Assembly: GCA_023388015.1 (NCBI GenBank)
Contig: JAEWHB010000026.1
Location: 1-10,594, forward strand
Origin: Bacteroidota bacterium
Lineage (GTDB): Bacteria; Bacteroidota; Bacteroidia; Flavobacteriales; Weeksellaceae
Length of the DNA stretch: 10,594 nucleotides
Reading direction: 5' to 3'
Shown here: positions 1-7,550 of the stretch, piece after piece
How positions within the stretch are numbered: position 1 is the first letter of the stretch
How the letters are laid out: each line of letters begins with the position of its first letter
The notes under the pieces: generated by a model
The model's input: only the letters and a program-made list of their open reading frames with translations
Told to the model about the DNA's origin: nothing
Database searches by the model: none
Position numbers and translations under genes: made by a program

Positions 1-1
1 A

Positions 2-34
2 AAGCCCGTTTAATTGCAAAACGGGCTTCTTTAT
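2..34 (+). terminator. Rho-independent terminator of an upstream gene
   Basis: A perfect 10-bp stem (2-11 pairing with 19-28) encloses a 7-nt loop (12-18) and is followed by a T-rich tail (CTTTATT). This is an intrinsic terminator in the plus direction. It ends a transcript entering from outside the window and insulates the transporter gene that follows. Confidence 0.85.
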
Positions 35-48
35 TGGAAAAATATTTT

Positions 49-56
49 TACTTTCG
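49..56 (+). promoter_or_regulatory. Possible -7 promoter element for the peptide transporter
   Basis: TACTTTCG matches the Bacteroidota -7 consensus TAnnTTTG at all but one fixed position. It lies 20 bases before the ATG at 77, after the upstream terminator, so a promoter is needed here. No TTG-type -33 element sits at the usual distance, so the call is tentative. Confidence 0.35.
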
Positions 57-76
57 GTTTTTGAAAAATTAAAATT

Positions 77-1882
77 ATGAAGAATCAGCAAGACGCGATT
101 TTTGAATCCCAGGTTTTAGGACATCCGTCCACCTTATTTGTATTGTTTTTTACAGAAATGTGGGAAAGATTTTCTTTCTACGGAATGAGGGTTTTATTAG
201 TTCTGTTCTTAACTGCCGCCATGCTCGATGACAATCCCGGATGGGGTTGGGCGCGTGAAAATGCGCTGGCATTGATCGGTACGTATGGTTCTTTATTATA
301 CCTGACTCCTTTGATCGGGGGCTATATTGCCGATAAATTTACCGGTTATCGCATAGCGGTTGTGATTGGCTGTGTCATCATGACATTGGGACATGCCTCC
401 ATGGCGATTGAAACCAAACCTTTCTTTTATCTTGGTTTAGCGCTTTTGGTAATCGGAACCGGATTTTTCAAACCCAATATTACTTCCATTATTTCTACCA
501 TGTACAAAGGGAAAAATGAGAAGAAAGACGGTGCTTACACTATTTTCTATATGGGTGTAAACGCCGGAGCTTTCTTTGGAATGATGCTTTGTGGTTATTT
601 GGGAGAGAACTTCGGATGGTCTTGGGGATTCGGATTGGCTGGTATTTTCATGATGCTGGGTTGTTTGCAATTCTGGTTGGCCAAACCGATTTTTGGTGAC
701 ATCGGAGGTCCGCCTTCCAAAGTTAAAATTACATCAGACGAAGTTTCTGTTGAAGACGCCAAAGACGAAGTAATTCAACCGGCCGGAGCTGCCATCGTAA
801 TCGATGATGCAACGGACAAAAGAAATCCTTTCAAAATATTTGATTATGTATTAATTATACTTTCCGCAGTAGGTGGATTGCTGTATTTATTCAATGATCC
901 TTTGGAGAAAATTGAGAATATAAACTTATTACCCTTTACAGTAGGGGATTTGAGCGGAACCAATTTTGTAGTGCTTGTCGCGCTGGTTTTATTTTTGTTT
1001 TTATTGATTTCAAGAATTTCAAGATATTCCACTATTACCCGTGACCGAATCATCGCGGTTTGTTTCTGTGGACTGTTTACCGTATTTTTCTTTATGGCAT
1101 TTGAACAGTCTTTGGGTTCTATGACAATTTTTGCTGATAGTTATACCGACCGTGAATTGGTAGGTTCTTCGGCTATGATTTTTAAAATTGTAGATGCCTT
1201 GCTTACGACTGTACCTTTGATTATCATTACTTGGGTTTTGTTTAAATTATTTGGTCAGACCTTTAAGAAAATCAGTTTGTCCAATATCATTTTGGGAATT
1301 GCTTTTGTCGGAATCTGGTTTTTTGTTTTATTCAGATTGTACAACAAATTCTCTGAGCCGGGAAATACCATTGATGCTTCTTGGTTTGCGATTCTGAACT
1401 CTTTCTTCATCATTTCACTGGCACCTTTGTTTTCAAAATGGTGGGAAAGTAAATACAACCCGAGCGCAGGAATGAAATACGGTTTCGGATTGATTTTATT
1501 AGGAATCGGATTTGGAATTTTGGCATTTGGTGCCTGGGACATTCCGCAAGGAGCTATGACGGCAAAAGTGAGTATTGTTTTCCTTATTTTGGCTTATCTT
1601 TTCCATACCATGGGAGAATTATGTCTTTCGCCACTTGGACTTTCTTATGTAAGTAAACTGGTTCCACCGCGTATGATCGGTTTTATGTTTGGAGTTTGGT
1701 ACCTGGCAATTGCAGTGGGTCAGAAATCAGCAGGAACGATGGGAGGAATGATTGATAAAATTTCTGAAGAGCACTCTATCGGATGGTTTTTTGCATTATT
1801 TGCGATCGTGCCGATTATTATGGGATGTATTGCGATGTTGTTGAGTCCGGTTATGAAAAAATTAATGCACGGAATCAGGTAA
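77..1882 (+). CDS. POT/PTR2-family proton-dependent oligopeptide transporter
   Basis: Inner-membrane symporter of the POT (PTR2, major facilitator superfamily) family, whose members import di- and tripeptides with protons. Visible family marks are ExxER in the first membrane segment (E27, E30, R31, then FSFYG); the first PTR2 signature around residues 68-92 (TYGSLLYLTPLIGGYIADKF); GFFKPN at 129-134 with the conserved lysine K132; the second signature FYMGVNAGAF at 157-166; an AFEQ motif in the second half; and GELCLSPLGLS near the C-terminus. At 601 residues, with many hydrophobic helices, it fits the bacterial 14-helix form. Residues about 203-250 form a charged cytoplasmic linker between the two bundles. 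The ATG at 77 gives a normal N-terminus; the leader is AT-rich with no Shine-Dalgarno, as usual in Bacteroidota. Substrate range cannot be read from sequence. Confidence 0.95.
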   Translation: MKNQQDAIFESQVLGHPSTLFVLFFTEMWERFSFYGMRVLLVLFLTAAMLDDNPGWGWARENALALIGTYGSLLYLTPLIGGYIADKFTGYRIAVVIGCVIMTLGHASMAIETKPFFYLGLALLVIGTGFFKPNITSIISTMYKGKNEKKDGAYTIFYMGVNAGAFFGMMLCGYLGENFGWSWGFGLAGIFMMLGCLQFWLAKPIFGDIGGPPSKVKITSDEVSVEDAKDEVIQPAGAAIVIDDATDKRNPFKIFDYVLIILSAVGGLLYLFNDPLEKIENINLLPFTVGDLSGTNFVVLVALVLFLFLLISRISRYSTITRDRIIAVCFCGLFTVFFFMAFEQSLGSMTIFADSYTDRELVGSSAMIFKIVDALLTTVPLIIITWVLFKLFGQTFKKISLSNIILGIAFVGIWFFVLFRLYNKFSEPGNTIDASWFAILNSFFIISLAPLFSKWWESKYNPSAGMKYGFGLILLGIGFGILAFGAWDIPQGAMTAKVSIVFLILAYLFHTMGELCLSPLGLSYVSKLVPPRMIGFMFGVWYLAIAVGQKSAGTMGGMIDKISEEHSIGWFFALFAIVPIIMGCIAMLLSPVMKKLMHGIR

Positions 1883-1886
1883 TTCG

Positions 1887-1894
1887 TAAGTTTG
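1887..1894 (+). promoter_or_regulatory. -7 promoter element (TAnnTTTG) for the thioredoxin-like gene
   Basis: TAAGTTTG is a perfect match to the Bacteroidota TAnnTTTG element. It lies in the 36-bp gap after the transporter stop, 24 bases before the ATG at 1919. No clear -33 TTG is seen, so transcription could come from this promoter, from read-through of the transporter gene, or both. Confidence 0.45.
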
Positions 1895-1918
1895 CATTTC
1901 TAAATCATTGAATTTCAA

Positions 1919-2380
1919 ATGAAAAATAAGTTCGTCTTTGGATTTTTCTTCGTCCTTTTCTCCATTTCATTATCAGCGCAGGATATCAACTGGCTGACTT
2001 TGGAACAGGCCGAAGCTGAAATGAAAAGGAACCCCGAAAAGCCGCTTTTCATCGATTTCTACACCAGCTGGTGTGGTTGGTGTAAAAAGATGGATGCTTC
2101 CACTTTCAAGGAAGCAGAAGTAGTAAAACACCTCAATGAGAACTATATTCCGGTGAAATTTGATGCCGAATCCAAAGAAGAAGTTTCTTTCCGAGGCAAA
2201 ACTTATAAATATGTACGTCCGCAAACCGGCGGCAGAGGAGTCAATTCCTTTGCTTATTTTTCGCTTCGCGGAAAACTTTCTTATCCGGCCTATGCGGTCA
2301 TCAATCAGAAAGGAAATTTGGAAAAATTGCTTTTAGGTTATATGCCAAAAACCCAGCTTTTGGAGAATTTGGCTTTATAG
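1919..2380 (+). CDS. Secreted thioredoxin-fold protein (CGWC active site)
   Basis: A 153-residue protein with a signal peptide (hydrophobic residues 5-19, likely cleavage after Ala20 or Gln21 in SLSAQ), so it acts outside the cytoplasm. The thioredoxin fold is shown by the strand LFIDFYTSWCGWCKKM, with the redox pair C52/C55, and by the probable cis-proline P123 in SYPAY. About 45 residues separate the end of the second strand from the cis-proline region, longer than in classical thioredoxin and typical of thioredoxin_7/DsbD-gamma-like proteins. The likely role is thiol-disulfide exchange or reduction of periplasmic proteins; the partner is unknown and no DsbD-like donor is encoded nearby. 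It starts 36 bp after the transporter. Its last 80 bp overlap the end of the convergent comEC-type gene. Confidence 0.9.
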   Translation: MKNKFVFGFFFVLFSISLSAQDINWLTLEQAEAEMKRNPEKPLFIDFYTSWCGWCKKMDASTFKEAEVVKHLNENYIPVKFDAESKEEVSFRGKTYKYVRPQTGGRGVNSFAYFSLRGKLSYPAYAVINQKGNLEKLLLGYMPKTQLLENLAL

Positions 2381-4364
2381 GTATTATCAGAGCTCCCTTT
2401 TCACGCGTGTTCCAAACGGGAATTTCTAAATCATTTAAATGATTCGGATAATTACTTCCGTCCACAATGATTTGGGTTTCAGGATCAAGAAATTCCTTAT
2501 TGATTTCCGAATTATGCTGAACCAATAAATAATCGGCAGTAATCTGAATCTCCTTTTGATTTTCAGATAACCGCGCCAGATGTTTTCCTTCTAAATAAAT
2601 GGAATTAACTGATTTGAAATAAGTTAAATGCTGAATTTCTTCTAAATCTCTAAAATTATAATTCTTAATATCCTCTTTAACTACATAAGGTTTGATCAAG
2701 TATTTTTCAATATTTACCGAATCTGAATTATCCATCAGATAAACATCAAGTTGGTGCCCGTTTCGGATGCCGATGACCGAATTTCGGGTTTGATGAAAGA
2801 CAATCATTTCCTTTTTACGACTGAATTTCTCCTGCTGAATCATTTGTTGAACCTGAAAACAAACAATCAGCATAAAAGCAGTCAGAACATTTCGAAAGCT
2901 GGGTTTTTTCCATATAATTCCAATTAAAATTAGCAAACATAAAATCAGAACAGATTCCAGCGGTGTAAAAGAAATATTTTCAAAAACCAGCGAATCATAC
3001 GATGAAAGCCAGCGAATATAGGAATTGCAGGCTTCAATGATTCTGTTAAATAAAGAAATCCACCATTCAAAATTCCAGTTAAGTTCCAGAAAAATTAGTG
3101 CGAGCATTCCGCCGGCCATCATAAAATAAGATGCAATGATCATCAGGACATTTCCCGCCAGAAATAACCCTGAAGTCTGATTAAAATACAAAACGGTAAA
3201 GGGCATCGTACCCAATTGGGCTGAGACACTCGTTCCGACAAATGCAATTATGTTTTTAGATAATTTAGATTTAGGTCTGAATAGTTTCTGATATATCGGA
3301 TGTAGATAAACAATGAAAAATACCGCTGCAAAACTCAGTTGAAATCCCACATCAAACAGGAAATTCGGATTGATCCACAACAAAATGAAAGCAGAAACCG
3401 CCAATGTATGGTAAATATTGGGTTTCCGCCGAAAGCTAACGGTGATATAATAAACCGAAATCATTACAGCAGACCTCAGAACCGGCGGCTGAAATCCTAC
3501 AAAAGTCACAAAACTCCAGATCAAAGTCAAACTCAAAAGAATCCGGATTAATTTTCCGTTTTTCAGGTAAACCAACGGATAGAGCAAAATCATAAAAATG
3601 GAATAAACCATCATCACATGTAGCCCTGAAATGGAGATAATATGCACCACGCCGGTTTTCCGATAATTATCTTCAGTTTCGGGATCCATTTCCGTGCGGT
3701 CGCCAAGTAGCATCGCTCCGATGAGGTCGGCGGAAGATTTTGTATAGCCATTTTCGATTAATTTCCGATGGGTTTTTCTTTTGTAAACCGAAGTTTTGAA
3801 CGCAATAGAATTCCCGGATTTGATTTTTTCATAAACCGTGTCGGAAAAAATTGTGTAATGAATCTTTTGCCGCCGCAACCATTTAGAATAATCAAACTGA
3901 TGCGGATTGAGCGGTTTTTGAGTAGGAAGAATTTCGGCAGGTAACCAGATTTCATCATTCGGATAAAGTTCCTGATTTTCTTTTCGCCAATACAAAAGCA
4001 CATAATTATTACTTATTAATGAATCAATTTGCAGGATTTTGGCTTTGTATTTTCGGAATTTAGCGGAAGGACGATAGATTTCCTCAATTTGCAATTTCAC
4101 ATTTGCCTCGGATCCAATCTTCTGGGATGGAATTGGCTGTTGAGAATTAAAATTCGAAGTAAACATCCATCCGCAAATCAAGAAGACCATCGAAATCCAA
4201 AAGAAATCATATCGTTTAAATCCGAAATAAATGAAAAAAACTACAAAGAATAAAAAAATCAAAAGTTTTATGCCATTCGCTAAACCCTGAAGAGGGAAGA
4301 ATTCAGCGAAGAGTATGCCGAGCATCAGCCCGGTTAGAGGTGCGATGAATGGCTGATTTTTCAT
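2301..4364 (-). CDS. comEC: ComEC/Rec2-family DNA-uptake channel protein
   Basis: A 687-residue polytopic inner-membrane protein of the ComEC/Rec2 family, which forms the channel moving single-stranded DNA into the cytoplasm during natural transformation. The N-terminus has several membrane helices (1-70), then a soluble DUF4131-like/OB-type region with the typical NPHQFDYSKWL at 153-163. The Competence core spans about 210-485 and shows GAMLLGDRTEM (216-226), HIISISGLHVMM (241-252), PPVLRSAVMISVY (293-305) and DVGFQLSFAAVF (338-349). A soluble tail of about 175 residues follows. It has no HxHxDH motif of the metallo-beta-lactamase domain found in longer ComEC proteins. The last 26 or so residues (from about 662) lie in the overlap with the convergent thioredoxin gene and look like an extension beyond the usual end. 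The ATG at 4364 opens directly on a canonical MKNQPFIAPL N-terminus. No other competence gene is nearby. Confidence 0.9.
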   Translation of the reverse strand: MKNQPFIAPLTGLMLGILFAEFFPLQGLANGIKLLIFLFFVVFFIYFGFKRYDFFWISMVFLICGWMFTSNFNSQQPIPSQKIGSEANVKLQIEEIYRPSAKFRKYKAKILQIDSLISNNYVLLYWRKENQELYPNDEIWLPAEILPTQKPLNPHQFDYSKWLRRQKIHYTIFSDTVYEKIKSGNSIAFKTSVYKRKTHRKLIENGYTKSSADLIGAMLLGDRTEMDPETEDNYRKTGVVHIISISGLHVMMVYSIFMILLYPLVYLKNGKLIRILLSLTLIWSFVTFVGFQPPVLRSAVMISVYYITVSFRRKPNIYHTLAVSAFILLWINPNFLFDVGFQLSFAAVFFIVYLHPIYQKLFRPKSKLSKNIIAFVGTSVSAQLGTMPFTVLYFNQTSGLFLAGNVLMIIASYFMMAGGMLALIFLELNWNFEWWISLFNRIIEACNSYIRWLSSYDSLVFENISFTPLESVLILCLLILIGIIWKKPSFRNVLTAFMLIVCFQVQQMIQQEKFSRKKEMIVFHQTRNSVIGIRNGHQLDVYLMDNSDSVNIEKYLIKPYVVKEDIKNYNFRDLEEIQHLTYFKSVNSIYLEGKHLARLSENQKEIQITADYLLVQHNSEINKEFLDPETQIIVDGSNYPNHLNDLEIPVWNTREKGALIIPIKPNSPKAGFLAYNLKAIFPNFLSD

Positions 4365-4382
4365 CTTAAGTTGGTTGGAATA

Positions 4383-4390
4383 TAAAGATA
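4383..4390 (-). promoter_or_regulatory. Possible -7 promoter element for comEC
   Basis: Read on the minus strand this is TATCTTTA, one base off TAnnTTTG, 18 bases before the comEC ATG. It abuts the terminator hairpin of the upstream operon, so comEC would be transcribed independently. A -33 element is not evident, and the terminator stem occupies that position. Confidence 0.35.
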
Positions 4391-4393
4391 CAA

Positions 4394-4422
4394 AAAAACG
4401 CCTTCCATTGGAAGACGTTTTT
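4394..4422 (-). terminator. Rho-independent terminator after the FadL/SGNH operon
   Basis: An inverted repeat with arms 4394-4406 and 4410-4422, one internal mismatch (4401/4415) and a 3-nt loop. It lies 24 bases beyond the stop of the SGNH gene in the direction of that operon. The outer A/T pairs supply a U-tract in that direction (and a shorter one in the other). It separates the operon from comEC, which follows on the same strand. Confidence 0.8.
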
Positions 4423-4445
4423 AGATTTTAAAAAGGCTAAATCAT

Positions 4446-6014
4446 TTAAGGAATGACCACGCCCGGATAATTATTGGGATTTACATTTCTTAAAGTTGAG
4501 CCATATTTTCTATTGATTGCATCAATAAAATAATTCGCAACAATGGCATATCCTTTTCCAGTCAAGTGAACGGCATCCAATGAAAATGCACCACCACTCA
4601 CATAAGTTATGGTATAAGTGTTTCCAAAATGGATAATTCCGGATTCAAGACTCAAGGTTTGCATGGCTCTATGTGCATCTACAAGTGCAAGGTCATAATC
4701 TGCTGCCAATTGAGCAATGGCCGTATTGTAAGCATTTGTAGCATTTATAACTTCTTGTTTTTCACTTGGAATTAAAACCCATTGATCTTGTAATGGGTAA
4801 GTGATTCCGTTTACAGATAACTGAGCAGCTTGTTCTTGTGGAACACCCATTGCCATCAATTCAGCAACTCTTTCCGCATTAATCTGACCAATTATGGTTT
4901 GAGATGTGAAAACCAACAAATCTTCGGCAGTTGCCTGACGAGATTGACCATAAGTCCTCCCCAGAACAGTTGCTGTTCCGGCATCCATGCCTTGACTCAT
5001 CAGTACATCACGGATTGGAATCTCCAAATTCGCAAGCGTTTCATCTTGAATAACTACTGCACTTGCAGAATTGGTACTGAATACAACTTTTCTTTCAGGA
5101 ACTCCTAAATAATCATAAACGGCATTCAATTGTCCAAACTGTGCATTTAATGCAGGAATCATGGGCCCAAATCCCGAATTGGCAGGGCTCAATGGCGCAT
5201 ATGGAACGGTAGTGAAATAAGGAATATCAGTGATAGATGGAATATTCGCAATCGCTCCTTTTGCTCCACCTTCCGCTACCAGTTTCTGAAGAATCATCTG
5301 AATGGAACCCGCTACTACATCCGGATGCGAAATATCGCTTCCCCCATAAGTAGTCGGATCTGTATTACCTTCAACCATTTGGTTTACACCAACTCCACCG
5401 CCGCTTGCATAAGAAAGCACATCGTTGTTTCCGATCCAAAGCGTGAAAAAGGTTGGCTGTTGCGCCGCAGCATCAGCCAAAACAGAAGTTGTCGGTGATG
5501 AGGCAAATCGAACAAAATAAGGATTGGCAGTTGTCCCAATTCCTGCCGGACTACCGTATCCCGGTGCTACCAGATGATAAGACTTCGCACCCGGAACACC
5601 CATGTTTCCAAAAGGTCCGCCGCTTGCAGGCGTCAAAGGAGATTGTGGAGTAGAGGGAACCGGTGTAAGGCTACCGTAAATCAATTGCAAAGTCAGTCTT
5701 CCTGCTACGCCTAAATCTGTAAACCCACCTATGTCATCCTGCATCAAAGGCTGGGAAAAAGCGCCTCCGCCGGCCATGGCAAATTGGTTCGCCAACATAT
5801 TAGGATAAGAATTTTCTTGTCCGCTGATAAATAATGCATTGTCAGAAAAACCTGAAGTCAGAGAGTTTCCCAATGCAACATATTTGCTGAAATTGGCTTC
5901 GCCCGATGAAACTACGATGTCTTCTACCGGATTGTCAAAATCAGGTTCGCAACTTGCCAAAACCACAAGAGAAGAGGCTATAAATATTTTTGATAAATTT
6001 TTCATGTTTCTCAT
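4446..6014 (-). CDS. SGNH/GDSL-like hydrolase lipoprotein
   Basis: A 522-residue lipoprotein of the SGNH hydrolase superfamily (esterases, lipases and related acyl hydrolases). A lipoprotein signal ends in LASC with acylated C22, followed by EPDFDNP, so it is anchored in the envelope, perhaps at the surface. The conserved blocks are present: YVALGNSLTSG with nucleophile S51 (GNSL in place of GDSL), NMGVPGAKS around G139 for block II, IGNNDVL with GNND at 195-198 for block III, and DAVHLTGKGY with D480 and H483 for block V. Residues 113-137 are proline/serine-rich and low in complexity. The ATG at 6014 overlaps the stop of the upstream FadL-type gene (TAATG), implying translational coupling; an in-frame ATG at 6005 would remove only three residues. 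The natural substrate is unknown. The operon suggests it works on lipids or acyl compounds handled by the barrel. Confidence 0.9.
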   Translation of the reverse strand: MRNMKNLSKIFIASSLVVLASCEPDFDNPVEDIVVSSGEANFSKYVALGNSLTSGFSDNALFISGQENSYPNMLANQFAMAGGGAFSQPLMQDDIGGFTDLGVAGRLTLQLIYGSLTPVPSTPQSPLTPASGGPFGNMGVPGAKSYHLVAPGYGSPAGIGTTANPYFVRFASSPTTSVLADAAAQQPTFFTLWIGNNDVLSYASGGGVGVNQMVEGNTDPTTYGGSDISHPDVVAGSIQMILQKLVAEGGAKGAIANIPSITDIPYFTTVPYAPLSPANSGFGPMIPALNAQFGQLNAVYDYLGVPERKVVFSTNSASAVVIQDETLANLEIPIRDVLMSQGMDAGTATVLGRTYGQSRQATAEDLLVFTSQTIIGQINAERVAELMAMGVPQEQAAQLSVNGITYPLQDQWVLIPSEKQEVINATNAYNTAIAQLAADYDLALVDAHRAMQTLSLESGIIHFGNTYTITYVSGGAFSLDAVHLTGKGYAIVANYFIDAINRKYGSTLRNVNPNNYPGVVIP

Positions 6015-7243
6015 TAGTTAAAGTTATAAGAAAGTCCTAAACCAAAGGAAATTGCCGTAAGGTTCACGTCTCCTTTAAATCCGGTTTCAATATTGTCTAC
6101 ATATCGCTCAACGCCCATGGTGTATTGTCCGAACGCATCCACATTAAACCCACCGAATGTAAACCCTAAACCACCATTGATGGAATGACGGGAAGTATCT
6201 GGGGTTTCTGGTGACCAATAGTTAGAAGGTGAAACAAATTCGTCGAAATAATATCCCAAACGGATTGCCAACATATCGGTTGCTTGGTATTCACCCCCCA
6301 CTTTCCAAACCGCGCGGTCGATGAAATTCTTAGTCGCCTTAGAATCATAAATAGCTCCAGTGTCGGTATCTGTTAATTGGATGTCCAGATTTCTGTATCG
6401 TCCCCAACCATGAACCGAAACTTCACCGGCCAACATCAATTTGTTGGTAGCCTGATAAGAGAATCCGGCCAAAAATTCAGAAACCAAAGGCAACATCGCA
6501 TTGAACTCATTTGTTGAAAAAGGCATCGTGGTAGAGAGTCCCGTAGGAACATCGCTCCACATAACTTCACCATAATTCGCTTTCATGTCAATCCTCGAAC
6601 GATAAGCCAAACCAATGTTCATTTTATCAGTCGGACGGAAATAAGCACCAATGTTAAATCCTAAACCATGCGCGTCAGTGTCTTCTATTTCAAGACCGAT
6701 GTCGTTTCCACCCACGCTCATTGTTCTTTGCAAATTCACAGAACCCATCGCGTAAATAAATCCCGCGCCCGCACTGAACCATTCGTTAAATTTAACCGCA
6801 ACCGTTGGCTGGATGAAATAAGATTTCATCGAAATCTCTGTGATGTTTGCCTTTCCTGCCCAGTCCTCTGGCCATGTGACGGTACTTCCAAACGGTGTTG
6901 TGAAACTCACACCCACCGTAACCGCATCAACAGGTCGATAAGACGCTGCAAAATAAATCGGTGTACCCAATGGGCTGTCTGTTTCAGCCGATTCCAAGGT
7001 GCTGGCATTTTGCCATTTCACATTGTTAATAATTCCAAATCCACCCGCTGCAATACTCACTTTGCTATCCACAAATGCGAGCCCTGCCGGGTTGTAAAAT
7101 GCAATACTTGCATCACGGGCGTGCATTACGCTTGTTAAACCCATAGACGCCTGACGGACGCCTTGAAAAGACACACGGTAACCTCCCGCAAAAGCAGAAG
7201 TCCCTAATCCCAACAAGAGCGCAATTAAATAAACTCTTCTCAT
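6014..7243 (-). CDS. OmpP1/FadL-family outer-membrane transport protein
   Basis: A 409-residue outer-membrane beta-barrel of the OmpP1/FadL/TodX family, whose characterised members let long-chain fatty acids or other hydrophobic molecules cross the outer membrane. It has a signal peptide (residues 1-19, cleaved in AFA/GG), then the FadL N-terminal hatch pattern GGYRVSFQGVRQASMG and the hallmark NPAGL at 51-55. The rest alternates polar and aromatic residues as in barrel strands and ends in LSYNFN. It is somewhat shorter than E. coli FadL (446-residue precursor). It is the first gene of a two-gene operon and is followed directly by the SGNH lipoprotein gene, which begins within its stop codon. 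A TAnnTTTG element lies 37 bp before the ATG. Its exact substrate cannot be read from sequence. Confidence 0.93.
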   Translation of the reverse strand: MRRVYLIALLLGLGTSAFAGGYRVSFQGVRQASMGLTSVMHARDASIAFYNPAGLAFVDSKVSIAAGGFGIINNVKWQNASTLESAETDSPLGTPIYFAASYRPVDAVTVGVSFTTPFGSTVTWPEDWAGKANITEISMKSYFIQPTVAVKFNEWFSAGAGFIYAMGSVNLQRTMSVGGNDIGLEIEDTDAHGLGFNIGAYFRPTDKMNIGLAYRSRIDMKANYGEVMWSDVPTGLSTTMPFSTNEFNAMLPLVSEFLAGFSYQATNKLMLAGEVSVHGWGRYRNLDIQLTDTDTGAIYDSKATKNFIDRAVWKVGGEYQATDMLAIRLGYYFDEFVSPSNYWSPETPDTSRHSINGGLGFTFGGFNVDAFGQYTMGVERYVDNIETGFKGDVNLTAISFGLGLSYNFN

Positions 7244-7280
7244 GTACTAATTAGATTTATAAATGTTAAGTATATGTAAA

Positions 7281-7288
7281 CAAATGTA
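7281..7288 (-). promoter_or_regulatory. -7 promoter element (TAnnTTTG) for the FadL/SGNH operon
   Basis: On the minus strand this reads TACATTTG, a perfect match to the Bacteroidota -7 consensus, 37 bases before the FadL-type ATG at 7243. The flanks are very AT-rich. A TTG-type -33 element is not found at the expected spacing. Confidence 0.5.
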
Positions 7289-7350
7289 GAAAATAAAAAT
7301 GAAATACTATGCATACATAATAAATTTAAAATGCTTTTACCAATTATTTT

Positions 7351-7460
7351 CCGGGCGCCCCACCGTGCTTTTCGGGCACGGCGGCCGGGCTACTCCGGGG
7401 TTCCGTCTCGGCTGAGCCGAGACCAGCTCCCTACGGTCGCTGCCCTCCATATCCCTGGCG
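7351..7460. repeat. GC-rich palindromic intergenic element (REP-like)
   Basis: A sharply bounded block of about 73% GC (hand count 80/110) inside AT-rich intergenic DNA. It contains a hairpin with 6-bp arms (7363-7368 with 7376-7381), a 19-bp inverted repeat (7405-7413 with 7415-7423), and several partly complementary C/G runs such as CCGGGC and GCCGGGC. No coding frame with sensible protein is seen. Its composition and structure resemble dispersed palindromic repeats I recall from Flavobacteriia genomes. Copy number elsewhere cannot be judged from one window. Confidence 0.6.
7405..7423. repeat. 19-bp near-perfect palindrome inside the GC-rich element
   Basis: Nine-base arms GTCTCGGCT and AGCCGAGAC flank a single central G. 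With a one-base centre it would form a cruciform or a tight RNA stem only with a few inner pairs open, so it may be a protein binding site as easily as a hairpin. Confidence 0.8.
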
Positions 7461-7462
7461 CA

Positions 7463-7550
7463 TTTAAAAAGTATTAAGATTTAAGTATCAAGTATTAAGA
7501 CATCTCTTTGTGACCTTAGTGTGAAAACCTTGTGTCCTTTGTGGTTAAAA
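7463..7550. repeat. 88-bp direct repeat, copy 1
   Basis: Matches 7707-7794 at 85 of 88 positions (differences at 7465, 7527 and 7535). The first half is AT-rich with three variants of AAGTATYAAG; the second half is built of CTTTGTG- and CCTTGTG-like words ending in GTGGTTAAAA. There is no continuing reading frame, and it begins directly after the GC-rich element. Confidence 0.9.

Noticed and set aside
1255..1542. 95-codon open frame opposite the peptide transporter
   Set aside because: An antisense shadow of membrane-helix codons; the plus-strand frame carries clear POT signatures.
2301..2380. comEC 3' end as a frameshift artefact
   Set aside because: The comEC frame is uninterrupted and keeps family-like sequence to about residue 661; nothing requires a frameshift, so a stop-loss extension is simpler.
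6668..7138. 156-codon open frame opposite the FadL-type gene
   Set aside because: Rich in Cys, His and Arg with no family pattern, and wholly antisense to a well-supported barrel gene.
7351..7460. tRNA or rRNA fragment, suggested by high GC
   Set aside because: No cloverleaf, no T-loop consensus and no recognisable rRNA motif; the inverted repeats have the wrong arrangement.
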